Positions 52,697-61,927 are shown, numbered from the stretch's first letter. The stretch: 64,000 nt of DNA from Aeromonas rivipollensis (GCF_037811135.1 NZ_CP149130.1:1856501-1920500), one strand, 5' to 3'. The notes: generated by a model from the sequence alone, not told the origin. Numbers and translations: made by a program.

Positions 52697-53665
52697 TTAG
52701 AACGGGGAGTCGGGGAAGTAGAACTCCTTGGCCGTCTGCGGGGTGATCAGCACCGAGGGGATGATGGTGTTGGCCGGCAGCCGTTCACCCTTGAGGCGAG
52801 CCTCTGCGGTCAGCATGATGGCGTCATACATGAACTTGGGGGAGTAGGAGACGTTGGCCTGGATGCGGGGATCGCTGCCGTCCATCAGGGTCTTGATCGC
52901 CCCCTTGGCCCCGGCGCCGCCAAACACCAGCTTGATGTCGGAGCGCTTGGCCTGATCGATGGCCTTGAGCACCCCCACCGCCATGTCATCATCGGCGGCC
53001 CAGACGGCGTCGATGTGCTTGAAGCGGGTCAGGAAGTCCTGCATCACCTTGAAGGCGTCATCCCGGTTCCAGTTGCCATATTTGGCGTCGAGGATCTTGA
53101 TGCCGCCGTGCTGCTTCATCACGCCGGTGAAGGCCTCGAAGCGCTCGTTGTCCAGGGTGGTGGGAATGCCGCGCAGGGCGACTATGTCTCCCTTGCCGTT
53201 GAGGGTCTTGGCGATGAACTCCGCCGGCAGCTTGCCGAAGGCGGTGTTATCCCCGGCCACGTAGGCATCCTGGGCGCTGGTGTCGGTCAGCCCCCGGTCC
53301 ACCACTGTGACATAGACTCCTTTCTGCTTGACCTGGGCCACCGGCTTGGTCAGGGAGGCTGACTCGAACGGGAAGATGACCAGGGTATCCATTTTGTTGA
53401 CCGTCAGCAGATCCTGCAGCTGGTTGGCCTGTTCAGGGGCATTGGCGGCGGTCTTGACGATCACCTTGAGATCGGGATGGGCCTTCTCCAGATCCTCCTT
53501 GGCCTTGTTGGCCCACCAGACGATGCCGGCGGTGAAGCTGTGGGTCGCGGTGGGGATGGAGACCCCCAGGGTCATCTTCTCGGCTGCCGAGGCGCTGCCG
53601 GCAGCGATCATCAGGGCGCAGGCGCCCAGGGTGTGCAGCGTTAAGTTGTGTAGCATCTTGTTCAT
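52697..53665 (-). CDS. Sugar ABC transporter substrate-binding protein (RbsB-like)
   Basis: A 322-residue periplasmic binding protein with signal peptide (LTLHTLGACALMIAAGSASA before AEKMTLGVSIP). The two-lobe Peripla_BP_4 fold shows THSFTAGIVWWANKAKEDLE near 41, NQLQDLLTVNKMDTLVIFP near 81, and DAVWAADDDMAVGVLKAID near 209. Its relatives bind ribose, allose, xylose or inositol. Aromatic and polar residues in the cleft cannot be assigned by eye. It is encoded after the ATPase and permease genes in the LacI operon. Confidence 0.9.
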   Translation of the reverse strand: MNKMLHNLTLHTLGACALMIAAGSASAAEKMTLGVSIPTATHSFTAGIVWWANKAKEDLEKAHPDLKVIVKTAANAPEQANQLQDLLTVNKMDTLVIFPFESASLTKPVAQVKQKGVYVTVVDRGLTDTSAQDAYVAGDNTAFGKLPAEFIAKTLNGKGDIVALRGIPTTLDNERFEAFTGVMKQHGGIKILDAKYGNWNRDDAFKVMQDFLTRFKHIDAVWAADDDMAVGVLKAIDQAKRSDIKLVFGGAGAKGAIKTLMDGSDPRIQANVSYSPKFMYDAIMLTAEARLKGERLPANTIIPSVLITPQTAKEFYFPDSPF

Positions 53666-53780
53666 CTTGATAGCCTCTTGACTGTTGGGCTTGTGCCCGT
53701 TCCTTGTCGCAGGCGAGGGGAGACCCCGCCACTGGTGTCATTGCCGTTTCTTCGCTTTCATCTTCCTGTCCACAACAGCC

Positions 53781-54773
53781 TCAACGCCTGTGTTGCATGA
53801 AGGCAACCAGGATGATCACTATGCCCTGCACGGCGGCATTGAGGTAAACACTGATGATGCTGGTCAGATTGAGGATATTGCTGATGACCGACAGCAGTAT
53901 GGCGCCCACCAGGGTGCCGAAGATGCGCCCTTCTCCCCCCTTGAGGGAGGTGCCCCCCACCACCACGGCGGCGATGGCCTCCAGCTCCCACAAGAGCCCT
54001 GTGGTGGGGGTGGCTGAGCCCAGACGCGGCACATAGAGCAGGGTGGCGATGCCGACGCAGAGCCCGAGCAGCGCATAGGTGAGCAGCTTGACCCGATCGA
54101 CCCGGATGGCGGCATAGCGCGCCACCTGCTCGTTGGAACCGATGGCCTGCACATGGCGGCCGAAGGCGGTGCGGTTGAGCAGCAGCCCCCCCGCCAGTGC
54201 CACCAGCAGCAGGACCCAGACCGGGATGGGCACCCCCAGCAGGCTGCCGTAATAGACGGGGCTGTAGCTATCGCCGAGGGCATCGTCCAGGGTCAGGGCG
54301 CCGCCGTCGGCCAGATAGGTCAGGACGGCCCGAAAGATGCCGAGGGTGCCCAGGGTGACGATGAAGGGCTCAATCTTGCCGCTGGTGATGAGCAGGCCGT
54401 GACCGGCGCCAAACAGCAGGCCGAGCAGCAGGGCCAGCCCTATGCCGAGCACAACCACCAGCAGGGGGGCATCCGCCAGCACCCCGGCGCCGAGCCGGTT
54501 CATGATGAGGATCATGGCCCCGGCGATCAGGGCGGCCATGGCACCGACCGAGAGATCGATGCCGCCGGACATGATAACGAAGGTCATGCCCACCGCTATG
54601 ATGCCGATGAAGGCGGTGCGGGTCAGCACGTTGAGCAGGTTGTCCAGGGTGGCGAAGTCGGGGTTGAGCAGGGCGCCGAGCAGGCACAGCAGGATCAGCC
54701 CCAGCAGCGGGCCCGTCGCCGATAGCAGGGAGAGCAACCGCTCTTTGCGGGTGTCAGTGGGTACCGGTTGCAT
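53781..54773 (-). CDS. Sugar ABC transporter permease (RbsC-like)
   Basis: A 330-residue membrane protein of the BPD_transp_2 family with about ten helices. Signatures are [21 protein letters not shown], in parts, near residues 62-82, the [22 protein letters not shown] stretch (in parts) near 212, and [22 protein letters not shown] near 262-283. These are typical of RbsC. Its start lies 20 bases inside the end of the ATPase gene, indicating coupled translation. The transported sugar depends on the unknown binding protein specificity. Confidence 0.92.
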   Translation of the reverse strand: MQPVPTDTRKERLLSLLSATGPLLGLILLCLLGALLNPDFATLDNLLNVLTRTAFIGIIAVGMTFVIMSGGIDLSVGAMAALIAGAMILIMNRLGAGVLADAPLLVVVLGIGLALLLGLLFGAGHGLLITSGKIEPFIVTLGTLGIFRAVLTYLADGGALTLDDALGDSYSPVYYGSLLGVPIPVWVLLLVALAGGLLLNRTAFGRHVQAIGSNEQVARYAAIRVDRVKLLTYALLGLCVGIATLLYVPRLGSATPTTGLLWELEAIAAVVVGGTSLKGGEGRIFGTLVGAILLSVISNILNLTSIISVYLNAAVQGIVIILVAFMQHRR

Positions 54774-56241
54774 AGGCGATCAACTCCTCTTCGGTCAGAT
54801 GGTGGGCGGGCAGCACCGCCTGGAGGCGGCCGGCCCGCAGCACGGCGACTCTGTGGCACAGGCCGATCAGCTCGATCAGCTCGCTCGAGATGACGATGAC
54901 GGCGCGCCCCTCGGCGGCCAGTCGCTGGATCAGGAAATAGATGTCACGTTTGGCGCCCACATCCACCCCCCGGGTGGGCTCGTCGAGGACGATGACCCTG
55001 GGGTCCGGGTGCAGGAACTTGGCGAGGGCCAGTTTTTGCTGATTGCCCCCCGACATCATGCGGGCCCGGGCCGAGTGGGAGCCGGCCTTGATGCCGAAAT
55101 CATTGATGGCCCGGGTGAGGGCCGCCTGCTCGGCCCCCTTGTCCAGCCAGGGGTGGGCATAGCGCGCCAGCGTCATCAGGGTGAGGTTCTCGGCCAGCCC
55201 AAGGTCGATGTGCAGCCCCTTGCCCTTGCGATCCTCCGGCAGATAGGTGAGCCCCTGGCGCATGGCGGCGAGCGGACTGTCGATGCGCACGGCCTTGCCC
55301 GCCAGCTGGATCCTGCCCGCTTTGCGCTCGCGCAAGCCGAGGATGGCCTCGAAGGCCTCGGTGCGACCGGCCCCCACCAGCCCCGCGAAGCCATAGATCT
55401 CGCCGCTGCGCACCTCGAAATCGAGGTCAGTCACCCAGCCGGGGACGCAGAGCCCGCTCACCGCGAGGGCGATCTCGGTGTCCTCCGGCGGCGGCAGCCT
55501 GGGGGGGAACATGTCCGACATCTCGCGTCCTACCATGAGGTTGGCCATCTGCTGGCGGGTTAAGGACGCCGTCTCCCCCCGGCTGACGAAGCGGCCATCG
55601 CGCATGACCACCACCTCGTCGGTGATCTGTTTGACCTCGTCCAGCTTGTGGGAGATGTAGATGATGGTGGTGCCCTGTGCCTTGAGCCTGGCGATGAGGG
55701 CGAACAGCCGCGCCGTCTCCCCCGGGGTCAGGGTGGCGGTCGGTTCATCCATGATCAGCAGGCGGGCCTGGCGTGACAGCGCCTTGGCGATCTCCACCAG
55801 CTGCTTCTCCGCGACGATAAGCTGCCGTACCTTGGTGGAAGGGGGGCGTTGCAGCCCGACCAGCTCCAGATAGTGCTGCGCCCGGGTCGCCATGGTGCGC
55901 TCGTCCAGCAGGCCGCCCCTGGTCAGCTCATGGCCGAGGAAGAGGTTCTGGGTCAGGGTCAGGTGCTCGGCCAGGTTGAGCTCTTGATGAATGAGCACTA
56001 TGCCCGCCTGTTCCGCCTCCCGGGAGGAGTGCCAGCTGCGCTCCTCGCCATCGATGCGGACCACACCGGCGCTGATGGGCTCGTAACCGGCGAGGATCTT
56101 CATCAGGGTGGATTTGCCCGCGCCATTCTCCCCCAGCAGGCCGTAGACCCGCCCCGGTGCCAGGCTGAAGTCGACCCCGTGCAGCACCCGGATGGGGCCG
56201 AAGTCCTTGCAGACGCCGCTAAATTCGACACTGAGGCTCAT
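54754..56241 (-). CDS. Sugar ABC transporter double ATPase (RbsA-like)
   Basis: A 495-residue protein with two NBDs. NBD1 has Walker [10 protein letters not shown] near 37-45 and Walker [12 protein letters not shown] near 158, but its signature segment is degenerate ([17 protein letters not shown]). NBD2 has a degenerate Walker A ([14 protein letters not shown] near 285), signature [16 protein letters not shown] near 394 and Walker [19 protein letters not shown] near 417. This asymmetric pattern is normal for RbsA, MglA and XylG. It follows lacI by 51 bases and carries the next gene start within its own end. Confidence 0.94.
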   Translation of the reverse strand: MSLSVEFSGVCKDFGPIRVLHGVDFSLAPGRVYGLLGENGAGKSTLMKILAGYEPISAGVVRIDGEERSWHSSREAEQAGIVLIHQELNLAEHLTLTQNLFLGHELTRGGLLDERTMATRAQHYLELVGLQRPPSTKVRQLIVAEKQLVEIAKALSRQARLLIMDEPTATLTPGETARLFALIARLKAQGTTIIYISHKLDEVKQITDEVVVMRDGRFVSRGETASLTRQQMANLMVGREMSDMFPPRLPPPEDTEIALAVSGLCVPGWVTDLDFEVRSGEIYGFAGLVGAGRTEAFEAILGLRERKAGRIQLAGKAVRIDSPLAAMRQGLTYLPEDRKGKGLHIDLGLAENLTLMTLARYAHPWLDKGAEQAALTRAINDFGIKAGSHSARARMMSGGNQQKLALAKFLHPDPRVIVLDEPTRGVDVGAKRDIYFLIQRLAAEGRAVIVISSELIELIGLCHRVAVLRAGRLQAVLPAHHLTEEELIAYATGTH

Positions 56242-56292
56242 CAGCTTCTCCTTTGATGCTTATCTCGCGCTGTATGCTGATGGGGGCTTGCA

Positions 56293-57309
56293 TCAGGCGC
56301 TGGCTCTGCTGACGAGCCGATGGGGGAGCAGGCGCCCGATCAGCGGAGTGTCGGGGGCGTTCAGGCGCAGCAGCAGCAGTTGGGCGGCCTCGGCACCGAG
56401 CTCCTCCATGGGCTGCGCCATGGTGGTGAGCGGTGGATTGAGCTGGGCGGCCATGGGTATGTCATCGAAGCCCATGATGGCGATGTCGTCCGGGATGCGC
56501 AGCCCCGCCTCCTGCAAGCGGTGCATCAGGCCTATGGCCAGCGCATCGGCGACGGCGAAGATGGCGGTCGGGCGTTGCGGGCAGTCGAGCAGTTGTTGCG
56601 CCGCCTCGGCCCCGGCCAGGAAGCTGAGGCTGGTGACCCTGATATTCCACTCATCCGCCAGCGCGAGGCCGGCTTCTGCCAGGGCCTGGCGGACCCCGGC
56701 CTCCCGCTGGCGGGCATAGAGATAGGCGGGATCCGCGCCTATGAGCGCGATGCGGCTGTGGCCCCGGCTCAGTAGATAGCGGATCGCCTCCGCCGCCGCC
56801 CCCTGGTTATCTATGCCCACGTAGGGAACCGGCATGGCGGGGTCAAACTCGCAGCAGGCGACCCAGGGCAGCGCGTTGATCTCCTGGCTCAGTCCCTGCT
56901 GGATGGAGTCGGGATCCAGACAGATGGCGCCGTCGGCCCTGTGGGTGCGCAGCAGCTCGAAGGCCGAACGTTCCCGGCCCGGATCGGCGCCGGTGTCGCA
57001 CAGCAGCACGAAGTAGCCGTGCTGGCGAACCACTCGGTCTATGCCGCGCACTATCTCGATGTAGAAGGGGTTGCCGAGGTCGGGCACCATGATGAGCAGC
57101 AGCCAGCTTCTGGCGGTGCGCAGGCTGTTGGCCAGCTGATTGACGCGATAGCCGAGCTCCTCGACGGCGCGATTGACCTTGGCCTGGGTCTTGCCGGTGA
57201 CGCCCTCCTGATGGTTCAGCACCCTGGAGACGGTGGCGACTGACACCCCGGCCCGCGCCGCGACGGCGGCCATGGAGACGGGATTGACGGGGGCGGGGGA
57301 GCGGCGCAT
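56293..57309 (-). CDS. LacI-family transcriptional repressor
   Basis: A 338-residue regulator. The helix-turn-helix and hinge are at residues 12-60 (VSMAAVAARAGVSVATVSRVLN, in parts, then AKVNRAVEELGYRVNQLANSLRT). A RbsB-like effector domain follows (SWLLLIMVPDLGNPFYIEI near 67). It is the first gene of the sugar operon, so it is probably autoregulated through the 22-base palindrome just upstream. The inducer is presumably the imported sugar or an intermediate. Confidence 0.93.
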   Translation of the reverse strand: MRRSPAPVNPVSMAAVAARAGVSVATVSRVLNHQEGVTGKTQAKVNRAVEELGYRVNQLANSLRTARSWLLLIMVPDLGNPFYIEIVRGIDRVVRQHGYFVLLCDTGADPGRERSAFELLRTHRADGAICLDPDSIQQGLSQEINALPWVACCEFDPAMPVPYVGIDNQGAAAEAIRYLLSRGHSRIALIGADPAYLYARQREAGVRQALAEAGLALADEWNIRVTSLSFLAGAEAAQQLLDCPQRPTAIFAVADALAIGLMHRLQEAGLRIPDDIAIMGFDDIPMAAQLNPPLTTMAQPMEELGAEAAQLLLLRLNAPDTPLIGRLLPHRLVSRASA

Positions 57310-57326
57310 TCCAGGTTCCTGTGGTT

Positions 57327-57348
57327 AAAATGTAATCGATTACATTTT
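57327..57348 (-). promoter_or_regulatory. LacI-type operator, perfect palindrome
   Basis: AAAATGTAATCGATTACATTTT is a perfect 22-base palindrome with the central CG characteristic of LacI-family operators. It lies 17 bases before the lacI start, positioned to block the operon promoter. Confidence 0.82.
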
Positions 57349-57473
57349 TAGGTGACACAGGGACAGTTCGCAAGCTGGAGATAACAAAAAAATAACAATC
57401 GGCTATCGCATTGATATTATGTGCATTTTTAATGGCGATTTTGCTGTGGTGGGGGCAGGGCAGGGACTGGGAA

Positions 57474-57506
57474 TAAAAAAAGCCCGTCATATCAATGACG
57501 GGCTTT
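57474..57506 (-). terminator. Terminator downstream of 6S RNA
   Basis: A7 GCCCGTCAT-N4-ATGACGGGC TTTT; it insulates the 6S RNA gene from the LacI operon and works on either strand. Confidence 0.85.
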
Positions 57507-57513
57507 TGCACTA

Positions 57514-57695
57514 GGTACCCCGGAGATGCCGTTGCCGGTTTGGGCCCTTGAACCGTGAGTTCAAGGCGGAGTTCTAAACTGGCCGCAGGCTTCTCGGTCG
57601 GGCCGAGCATGCGCAATAGTCAGAAGATAGAACTCCTGTTGGGTATGATTATCGGCTCGGGGACTTGAACCGGCTGACGCACACCCCAGGGAATT
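57514..57695 (-). ncRNA. ssrS: 6S RNA
   Basis: About 182 bases on the minus strand just after zapA, as in E. coli. On the RNA strand I see the closing stem (CCCTGGGGTGT near the 5' end against GGCATCTCCGGGGTACC at the 3' end), the conserved CCCCGAGCCGATAATCATACC arm (in parts) and the open central region. GCATGCTCGGCCCGACCGAG, GAAGCCTGCGGCC and the hairpin CCTTGAACTC-ACG-GTTCAAGG are also present, close to the E. coli blocks. 6S RNA sequesters sigma-70 RNA polymerase in stationary phase (known). Ends are set by the stem and may be off by a few bases. Confidence 0.93.
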
Positions 57696-57711
57696 TTAAA
57701 ACGGGTCGCGC

Positions 57712-58044
57712 TTAGGGCTTAAGGCCCTCATCGCTGGAATCACCATATTGTCCGTGCTCGATCAAGGCCGCTTCTATGGTGCGCTGCAGCATCTTGATCC
57801 GCTTGTCCATGGTCTCAGAGTATTGGTGGTTCTTGTCTTTTTCAAGGCAGAGCTCATGACAGAAATTGAGCGCCGCCATGATGGCAAGCTGTTCATTGCT
57901 GGAGACCTTGGAGCGTTGGCGCAGCTCGATAAGCTTGTCACTCAGCTGGTCGGCGGCCTGGCGCAGGGCATCCTGTTGTCCCAAGGGACAGGATACCTTG
58001 TAGGGACGTCCCAAAATGACGATTTCTACGGCCTCTATGCTCAT
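57712..58044 (-). CDS. zapA: Cell division protein ZapA
   Basis: A 110-residue FtsZ-ring stabiliser. The N-terminal domain is VEIVILGRPYKVSCPLGQQ near residues 5-23 and RQAADQLSDKLIELRQ near 27. A long coiled coil with NEQLAIMAALNFCHELC follows, then a C-terminal helix. ZapA tetramers crosslink FtsZ filaments and recruit ZapB (known). The ATG at 58044 has GAGGAAGG upstream; the in-frame ATG at 58086 would add 14 residues not typical of the family. 6S RNA lies directly downstream and ygfB is divergent. Confidence 0.94.
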   Translation of the reverse strand: MSIEAVEIVILGRPYKVSCPLGQQDALRQAADQLSDKLIELRQRSKVSSNEQLAIMAALNFCHELCLEKDKNHQYSETMDKRIKMLQRTIEAALIEHGQYGDSSDEGLKP

Positions 58045-58217
58045 GCCTTCCTCAATACGGCGGGGCTGATTCCCGTCTTTATCCACGTGGACAACTGGGC
58101 GGGACTATATAGCGCAGATGCAGAAGTTTCAAGGCCTTGCTGGCTCTGGGAGGGGGAGAATGCTAGGATCTCGGCCATAATTTTTGCATATTTGCCTGAA
58201 CTTTGAGCGGATCTTCG

Positions 58218-58787
58218 ATGAGCAAAACGAACCCCCTGAAATACACGACCGTGGCCGACCTGATGGAGCAACACGAGCTGATGGCGACGGCTGTCGAGGC
58301 CCATGGCGTGATCTGCGGCCTGGTGTGCGGCGGCGTGGTACTGGATGACAAGAGCTGGCTGCCCCCTTTCAACGATCTGATCAACGATGGTTTCGGCCTG
58401 CCGGCGCCGGTGCGCCAGGTGATGACCGATCTCTATCAGGGGGTCATCGAGAGCCTGATGGCGCAAAAAGGGGTCGAGCTGCTGCTGCCAAGCGACGAGG
58501 CGCCCCTCGACGAGCGCATCGATGCCCTGGTGGACTGGTCCCAGGCCTTCCTGGCCGGTTTCGGCGTGGTGCAGCAGGAGCTCTCCAAGGCCTCCGAGGA
58601 GCTGCAGGAGATGATCCAGGACATTGCCAGCATCACCCAGGTCTCCGCGGAGTTCGATCAGGAAGATGACGAGAACGAAGCCTCCTTCCTGGTGCTCTAC
58701 GAACACGTGCGCCTCGGGGTCATGATGGCGTTCGAGGAGTTTGGCAAGCGCCCTGATACCCCGAACACCCCGCCGACCCTGCACTGA
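58218..58787 (+). CDS. ygfB: UPF0149/YgfB-family protein
   Basis: A 189-residue helical protein similar to E. coli YgfB/YecA N-domain. Typical blocks are EAHGVICGLVCGGV near residue 32, WSQAFLAGFGVVQQEL near 112 and EASFLVLYEHVRLGVMM near 155. It lacks the C-terminal SEC-type zinc motif of YecA. In Pseudomonas, YgfB represses the alp/ampDh3 genes (known). The ATG at 58218 follows GAGCGGATCTTCG. It is divergent from zapA. In E. coli, pepP follows it, but here a terminator and then ubiH follow. Confidence 0.92.
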   Translation: MSKTNPLKYTTVADLMEQHELMATAVEAHGVICGLVCGGVVLDDKSWLPPFNDLINDGFGLPAPVRQVMTDLYQGVIESLMAQKGVELLLPSDEAPLDERIDALVDWSQAFLAGFGVVQQELSKASEELQEMIQDIASITQVSAEFDQEDDENEASFLVLYEHVRLGVMMAFEEFGKRPDTPNTPPTLH

Positions 58788-58811
58788 ATGCCGGACGAGT
58801 CCCCACACTGA

Positions 58812-58847
58812 CACGTAAAAAGAGCGCCTGATGGCGCTCTTTTTACG
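58812..58847 (+). terminator. Terminator of ygfB
   Basis: ACGTAAAAAGAGCGCC-TGAT-GGCGCTCTTTTTACGT, a long perfect stem with A- and T-rich ends. Confidence 0.92.
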
Positions 58848-58996
58848 TGACGGCTCTGCCAGGGGGGAGGGGGCGCTCGGCGCTGCCTTGCATGCCAACT
58901 GACGGTGGCAAATCGGTTTTTTGCCCGTGGCCTCGCATCCCGCCCCCCGGCTTTGTGATAGCATTGGCCCACGTTTTTAGCCTATGCCCTCTTCTC

Positions 58997-60220
58997 ATGT
59001 CTCATTCTGATCCGGTTCACGTCGACGTGGCTATCGTCGGCGGTGGTATGAGCGGCGCCGTGCTGGCCCTCTCCCTCGCCGCCCTGAAAGGGCCGAGCGG
59101 TGCCCCCCTGCAGATCCTGCTGCTGGAGGCGAGCGCCCCCGAACTTCATCGCCACCCCGGCTTCGATGCCCGTGCCATCGCGCTCTCCGCCGGTACCTGC
59201 GAGGCGCTGGCCCGTCACGGGCTCTGGTCCCGTTTTGCCCCTCACTGCGCCCCCATCACCCATATCCATGTCTCGGATCGGGGCCACTGCGGCCAGACCC
59301 GGCTCACGGCGGCGCAGTTTGGTCTGCCCGCCCTCGGCCAGGTGATCGAACTCTCTGCCGCCGGCATCGAGCTGCAGCAGGCAATGGACGCCACCGCGAA
59401 CATCAAGCTGTGCTGTCCGGCCCAGCTTTCGACCATAGCGCCGCAGGAGGAGGGGGTGACCCTGACCCTCGCCAGCGGAGAGCGCTACCAGACCCGGCTG
59501 CTGGTGGCGGCCGATGGGGGCAACTCCTTCGTGCGCCAGCATTTCAAGCTGCCGGTCAGTCGCCATGACTATGAGCAGAGCGCCATCATCGCCACGGTCA
59601 AGACCGCCGAGGATCCCGCCGGCCGGGCCTTCGAGCGCTTCACCGAAGGGGGCCCGCTGGCGCTGCTGCCCATGCAGGAGGGGCTCTCCTCCCTGGTGTG
59701 GAGCGTCGCCCGGGACGAGGCGCAGGCCCTGATGGCGCTGGATGACGCCGCCTTTCTGGCCCGCCTGCAGCAGGCCTTTGGCTGGCGGCTCGGGCGCTTC
59801 GTGCGCACAGGGGCGCGTCACCTCTACCCCCTGGTGCTGACGGTGGCCGACTATCCGCTGGCCCAGCGCACCGTGCTGGTGGGCAATGCCGCCCACTTGC
59901 TGCACCCCATCGCCGGTCAGGGCTTCAATCTCGGCATGCGCGACCTGGACTTGCTCACCCAGGGGGTGGCCCGGGCGCTCGCGGCCGGGGAGGATATCGG
60001 CAGTTTCGAGGTGCTGAGCGCTTATTGGCAGCGGCGCAAGGGAGATCAGGAGCAGACCATCTGGCTCACCTCCTCCCTGGCCCAGCTCTTCTCCAACGGT
60101 CATGCGCCCCTGGTGGCTGGCCGCAATCTGGCGCTCTCCCTGATGGGGCGACTGCCCTGGCTGCAGGCACCGCTCGCCTCCCGCACCCTGGGGTTCGTCG
60201 CCGACCTGTGTCGAAAATGA
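58997..60220 (+). CDS. ubiH: 2-octaprenyl-6-methoxyphenol hydroxylase UbiH
   Basis: A 407-residue FAD monooxygenase of ubiquinone synthesis. The dinucleotide fold is VDVAIVGGGMSGAVLALSL near residues 8-26, the middle DG motif is LLVAADGGNSFVRQH near 167, and the FAD/ribityl motif is GNAAHLLHPIAGQGFNLGMRD (in parts) near 296-316. The GNAA form, rather than GDAA, is the usual UbiH variant. It hydroxylates the ring at C1 in the aerobic pathway. The ATG at 58997 is chosen because the domain starts within ten residues. ubiI follows after 96 bases. Confidence 0.93.
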   Translation: MSHSDPVHVDVAIVGGGMSGAVLALSLAALKGPSGAPLQILLLEASAPELHRHPGFDARAIALSAGTCEALARHGLWSRFAPHCAPITHIHVSDRGHCGQTRLTAAQFGLPALGQVIELSAAGIELQQAMDATANIKLCCPAQLSTIAPQEEGVTLTLASGERYQTRLLVAADGGNSFVRQHFKLPVSRHDYEQSAIIATVKTAEDPAGRAFERFTEGGPLALLPMQEGLSSLVWSVARDEAQALMALDDAAFLARLQQAFGWRLGRFVRTGARHLYPLVLTVADYPLAQRTVLVGNAAHLLHPIAGQGFNLGMRDLDLLTQGVARALAAGEDIGSFEVLSAYWQRRKGDQEQTIWLTSSLAQLFSNGHAPLVAGRNLALSLMGRLPWLQAPLASRTLGFVADLCRK

Positions 60221-60316
60221 GGTGTGCCGAGAAGAGGCCGCAGCGGACAACTTGATGAGGGGATGCCAGCGGGCGTTCCCCTGCTGATCCCGGCGATCAG
60301 CCACGAAAGGATAGAG

Positions 60317-61540
60317 ATGATGCAGATGCAAAATGTGGATGTGGTGATTGTGGGGGGCGGCATGGTGGGCCTGGGGCTCGCTGCCGCCCTCAAGAACAGT
60401 GCGCTCAAGGTCGCCATCGTCGAGGGACAGTTGCCCGACACCCGGCTCGGGGAGGCACCGGACAACAGAGTCAGCGCCCTTAGCCTCGCCAGCCAGCGCA
60501 TCTTGCAGGGCGTCGGGGCCTGGGACGGGATAGTGGCGCGGCGCCTGCAACCCTACGACAGCATGGAAGTGTGGGAGCAGGACAGCTTCGGCCATATCGA
60601 TTTTGATGCCGCCAGCTTGCGCCAACCGGCACTCGGCCACATCGTCGAAAACCGGGTCATCCAGCTGGCTCTGCTCGATGCCATTGCGGGGGCTAGCAAC
60701 ATCAGCCTGCTTACCCCGGCCCGGGCCCAGAGCCTGCAAGTGAGCGATGCGGGGGCCCTGTTGCTGCTGGAAGATGGCCGCGCCCTCTCGGCCAGGGTGG
60801 TGGTGGCCGCCGACGGTGCCCACTCCTGGGTGCGCCGCCAGGCGGACATACCGCTCACCAGCTGGGACTACGGCCACCACGCCCTGGTGGCGACGGTGCG
60901 CAGCAAAGAGCCCCACGAGGCGGTGGCCCGCCAGATCTTCACCCCCGACGGCCCGCTCGCCTTCCTACCCCTGTGGCAACCGGATCTCTGCTCCATCGTC
61001 TGGTCGGTGCCCGCCGTTCGGGCCGAGGCGCTGTGCGCCCTGGACGACGAAGGGTTCAATCGCCAGCTCACCGCCGCCTTTGATGGGCGGCTGGGACTGT
61101 GCAAGGTGGAGGGGCCCCGCAGCGCCATCCCGCTCACCGCCCGCTACGCCCGGGATTTTGCCCGCGAGCGGCTGGTGCTGGTGGGGGACGCGGCCCACAC
61201 CATACACCCGCTGGCGGGGCAGGGGGTCAACCTGGGCCTGCTGGATGCGGCGGCCCTGGCCGAGCAGCTCCTCAAGAGCCAGAGCGCGGGGGCGGATATC
61301 GGCCTGCTGGCCAACCTGCGGGGCTATGAGCGCTGGCGCAAGAGCGAGGCTGCCCGTATGCTGGCGGCGATGGAAGGGCTCAAGCGGCTATTTGGTGGCA
61401 GCCACCCTCTCAAGAAGCTGGTGCGCGGGGTGGGACTGCGGGCCGTCGATGGTCTGGCGCCACTCAAACAAGGGGTTATTCGGGCGGCCATGGGGTTAGA
61501 GGGTGAGCTGCCCACCCTGGCCAAGGGTGAAAAAATCTAA
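60317..61540 (+). CDS. ubiI: 2-octaprenylphenol hydroxylase UbiI (VisC)
   Basis: A 407-residue paralogue of UbiH. Motifs are VDVVIVGGGMVGLGLAAAL near residue 7, VVVAADGAHSWVRRQA near 162 and VLVGDAAHTIHPLAGQGVN (in parts) near 289-308, with the GDAAH form seen in UbiI. It adds the C5 hydroxyl in aerobic ubiquinone synthesis (known). Two adjacent ATGs (60317 and 60320) share AAAGGATAGAG; I keep the first. The ubiH-ubiI-gcvT order is the same as in E. coli. A weak hairpin lies after the stop. Confidence 0.93.
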   Translation: MMQMQNVDVVIVGGGMVGLGLAAALKNSALKVAIVEGQLPDTRLGEAPDNRVSALSLASQRILQGVGAWDGIVARRLQPYDSMEVWEQDSFGHIDFDAASLRQPALGHIVENRVIQLALLDAIAGASNISLLTPARAQSLQVSDAGALLLLEDGRALSARVVVAADGAHSWVRRQADIPLTSWDYGHHALVATVRSKEPHEAVARQIFTPDGPLAFLPLWQPDLCSIVWSVPAVRAEALCALDDEGFNRQLTAAFDGRLGLCKVEGPRSAIPLTARYARDFARERLVLVGDAAHTIHPLAGQGVNLGLLDAAALAEQLLKSQSAGADIGLLANLRGYERWRKSEAARMLAAMEGLKRLFGGSHPLKKLVRGVGLRAVDGLAPLKQGVIRAAMGLEGELPTLAKGEKI

Positions 61541-61927
61541 TCTTACTCCCGGGTTTTGACAATAAAACTAATCTGACAAGGCTGAATGCCCCTCCGAGGT
61601 GTCAGCCTTTAATGTTGGCGGGAAGCGAAACGTTTTTCTGTAAATTGTGACGTAACGGTAAAAATCAACATTAAATCTCGTACATGCCGGGTTTGTACTG
61701 TTTTTATCACTGTTTTTGTCTTAGTGTCTGGTGTCAGTTTGTCGGGGCGGTATTAGTTTTTTTTGAGCGGCACCCAGGCGCTCTTGTCATATAATCCGCA
61801 CCGTTCAAGGAATCACTCCTGCCCCACGGGTGGGAACGAGCACAGACCTTGCGGTCCGCCCTCCCGCTGTGCAGGGGAGCCGAAGCGGATTGCGAGCCTT
61901 GTCGCGAACGCTTAAGGAAACACAGCG
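61541..61927 (+). promoter_or_regulatory. gcvT promoter and structured leader
   Basis: A 387-base spacer. A weak terminator-like hairpin (AAGGCTGA...TCAGCCTT, 61578-61609) ends ubiI, then comes a T-rich region. TATAAT at 61790-61795 is a probable -10, giving a leader of about 125 bases. The leader can form several hairpins (CCCA-CGGG-TGGG near 61825, GCACAG...CTGTGC at about 61840-61874, TGCGA...TCGCG near 61893). It lacks the core of a glycine riboswitch. Confidence 0.5.

Noticed and set aside
61796..61927. Glycine riboswitch in front of gcvT
   Set aside because: GCCGAAG is present, but the paired GGGAGAG/CTCTC stem and CTCAGGCAAA element are not, so the fold cannot be supported by eye.
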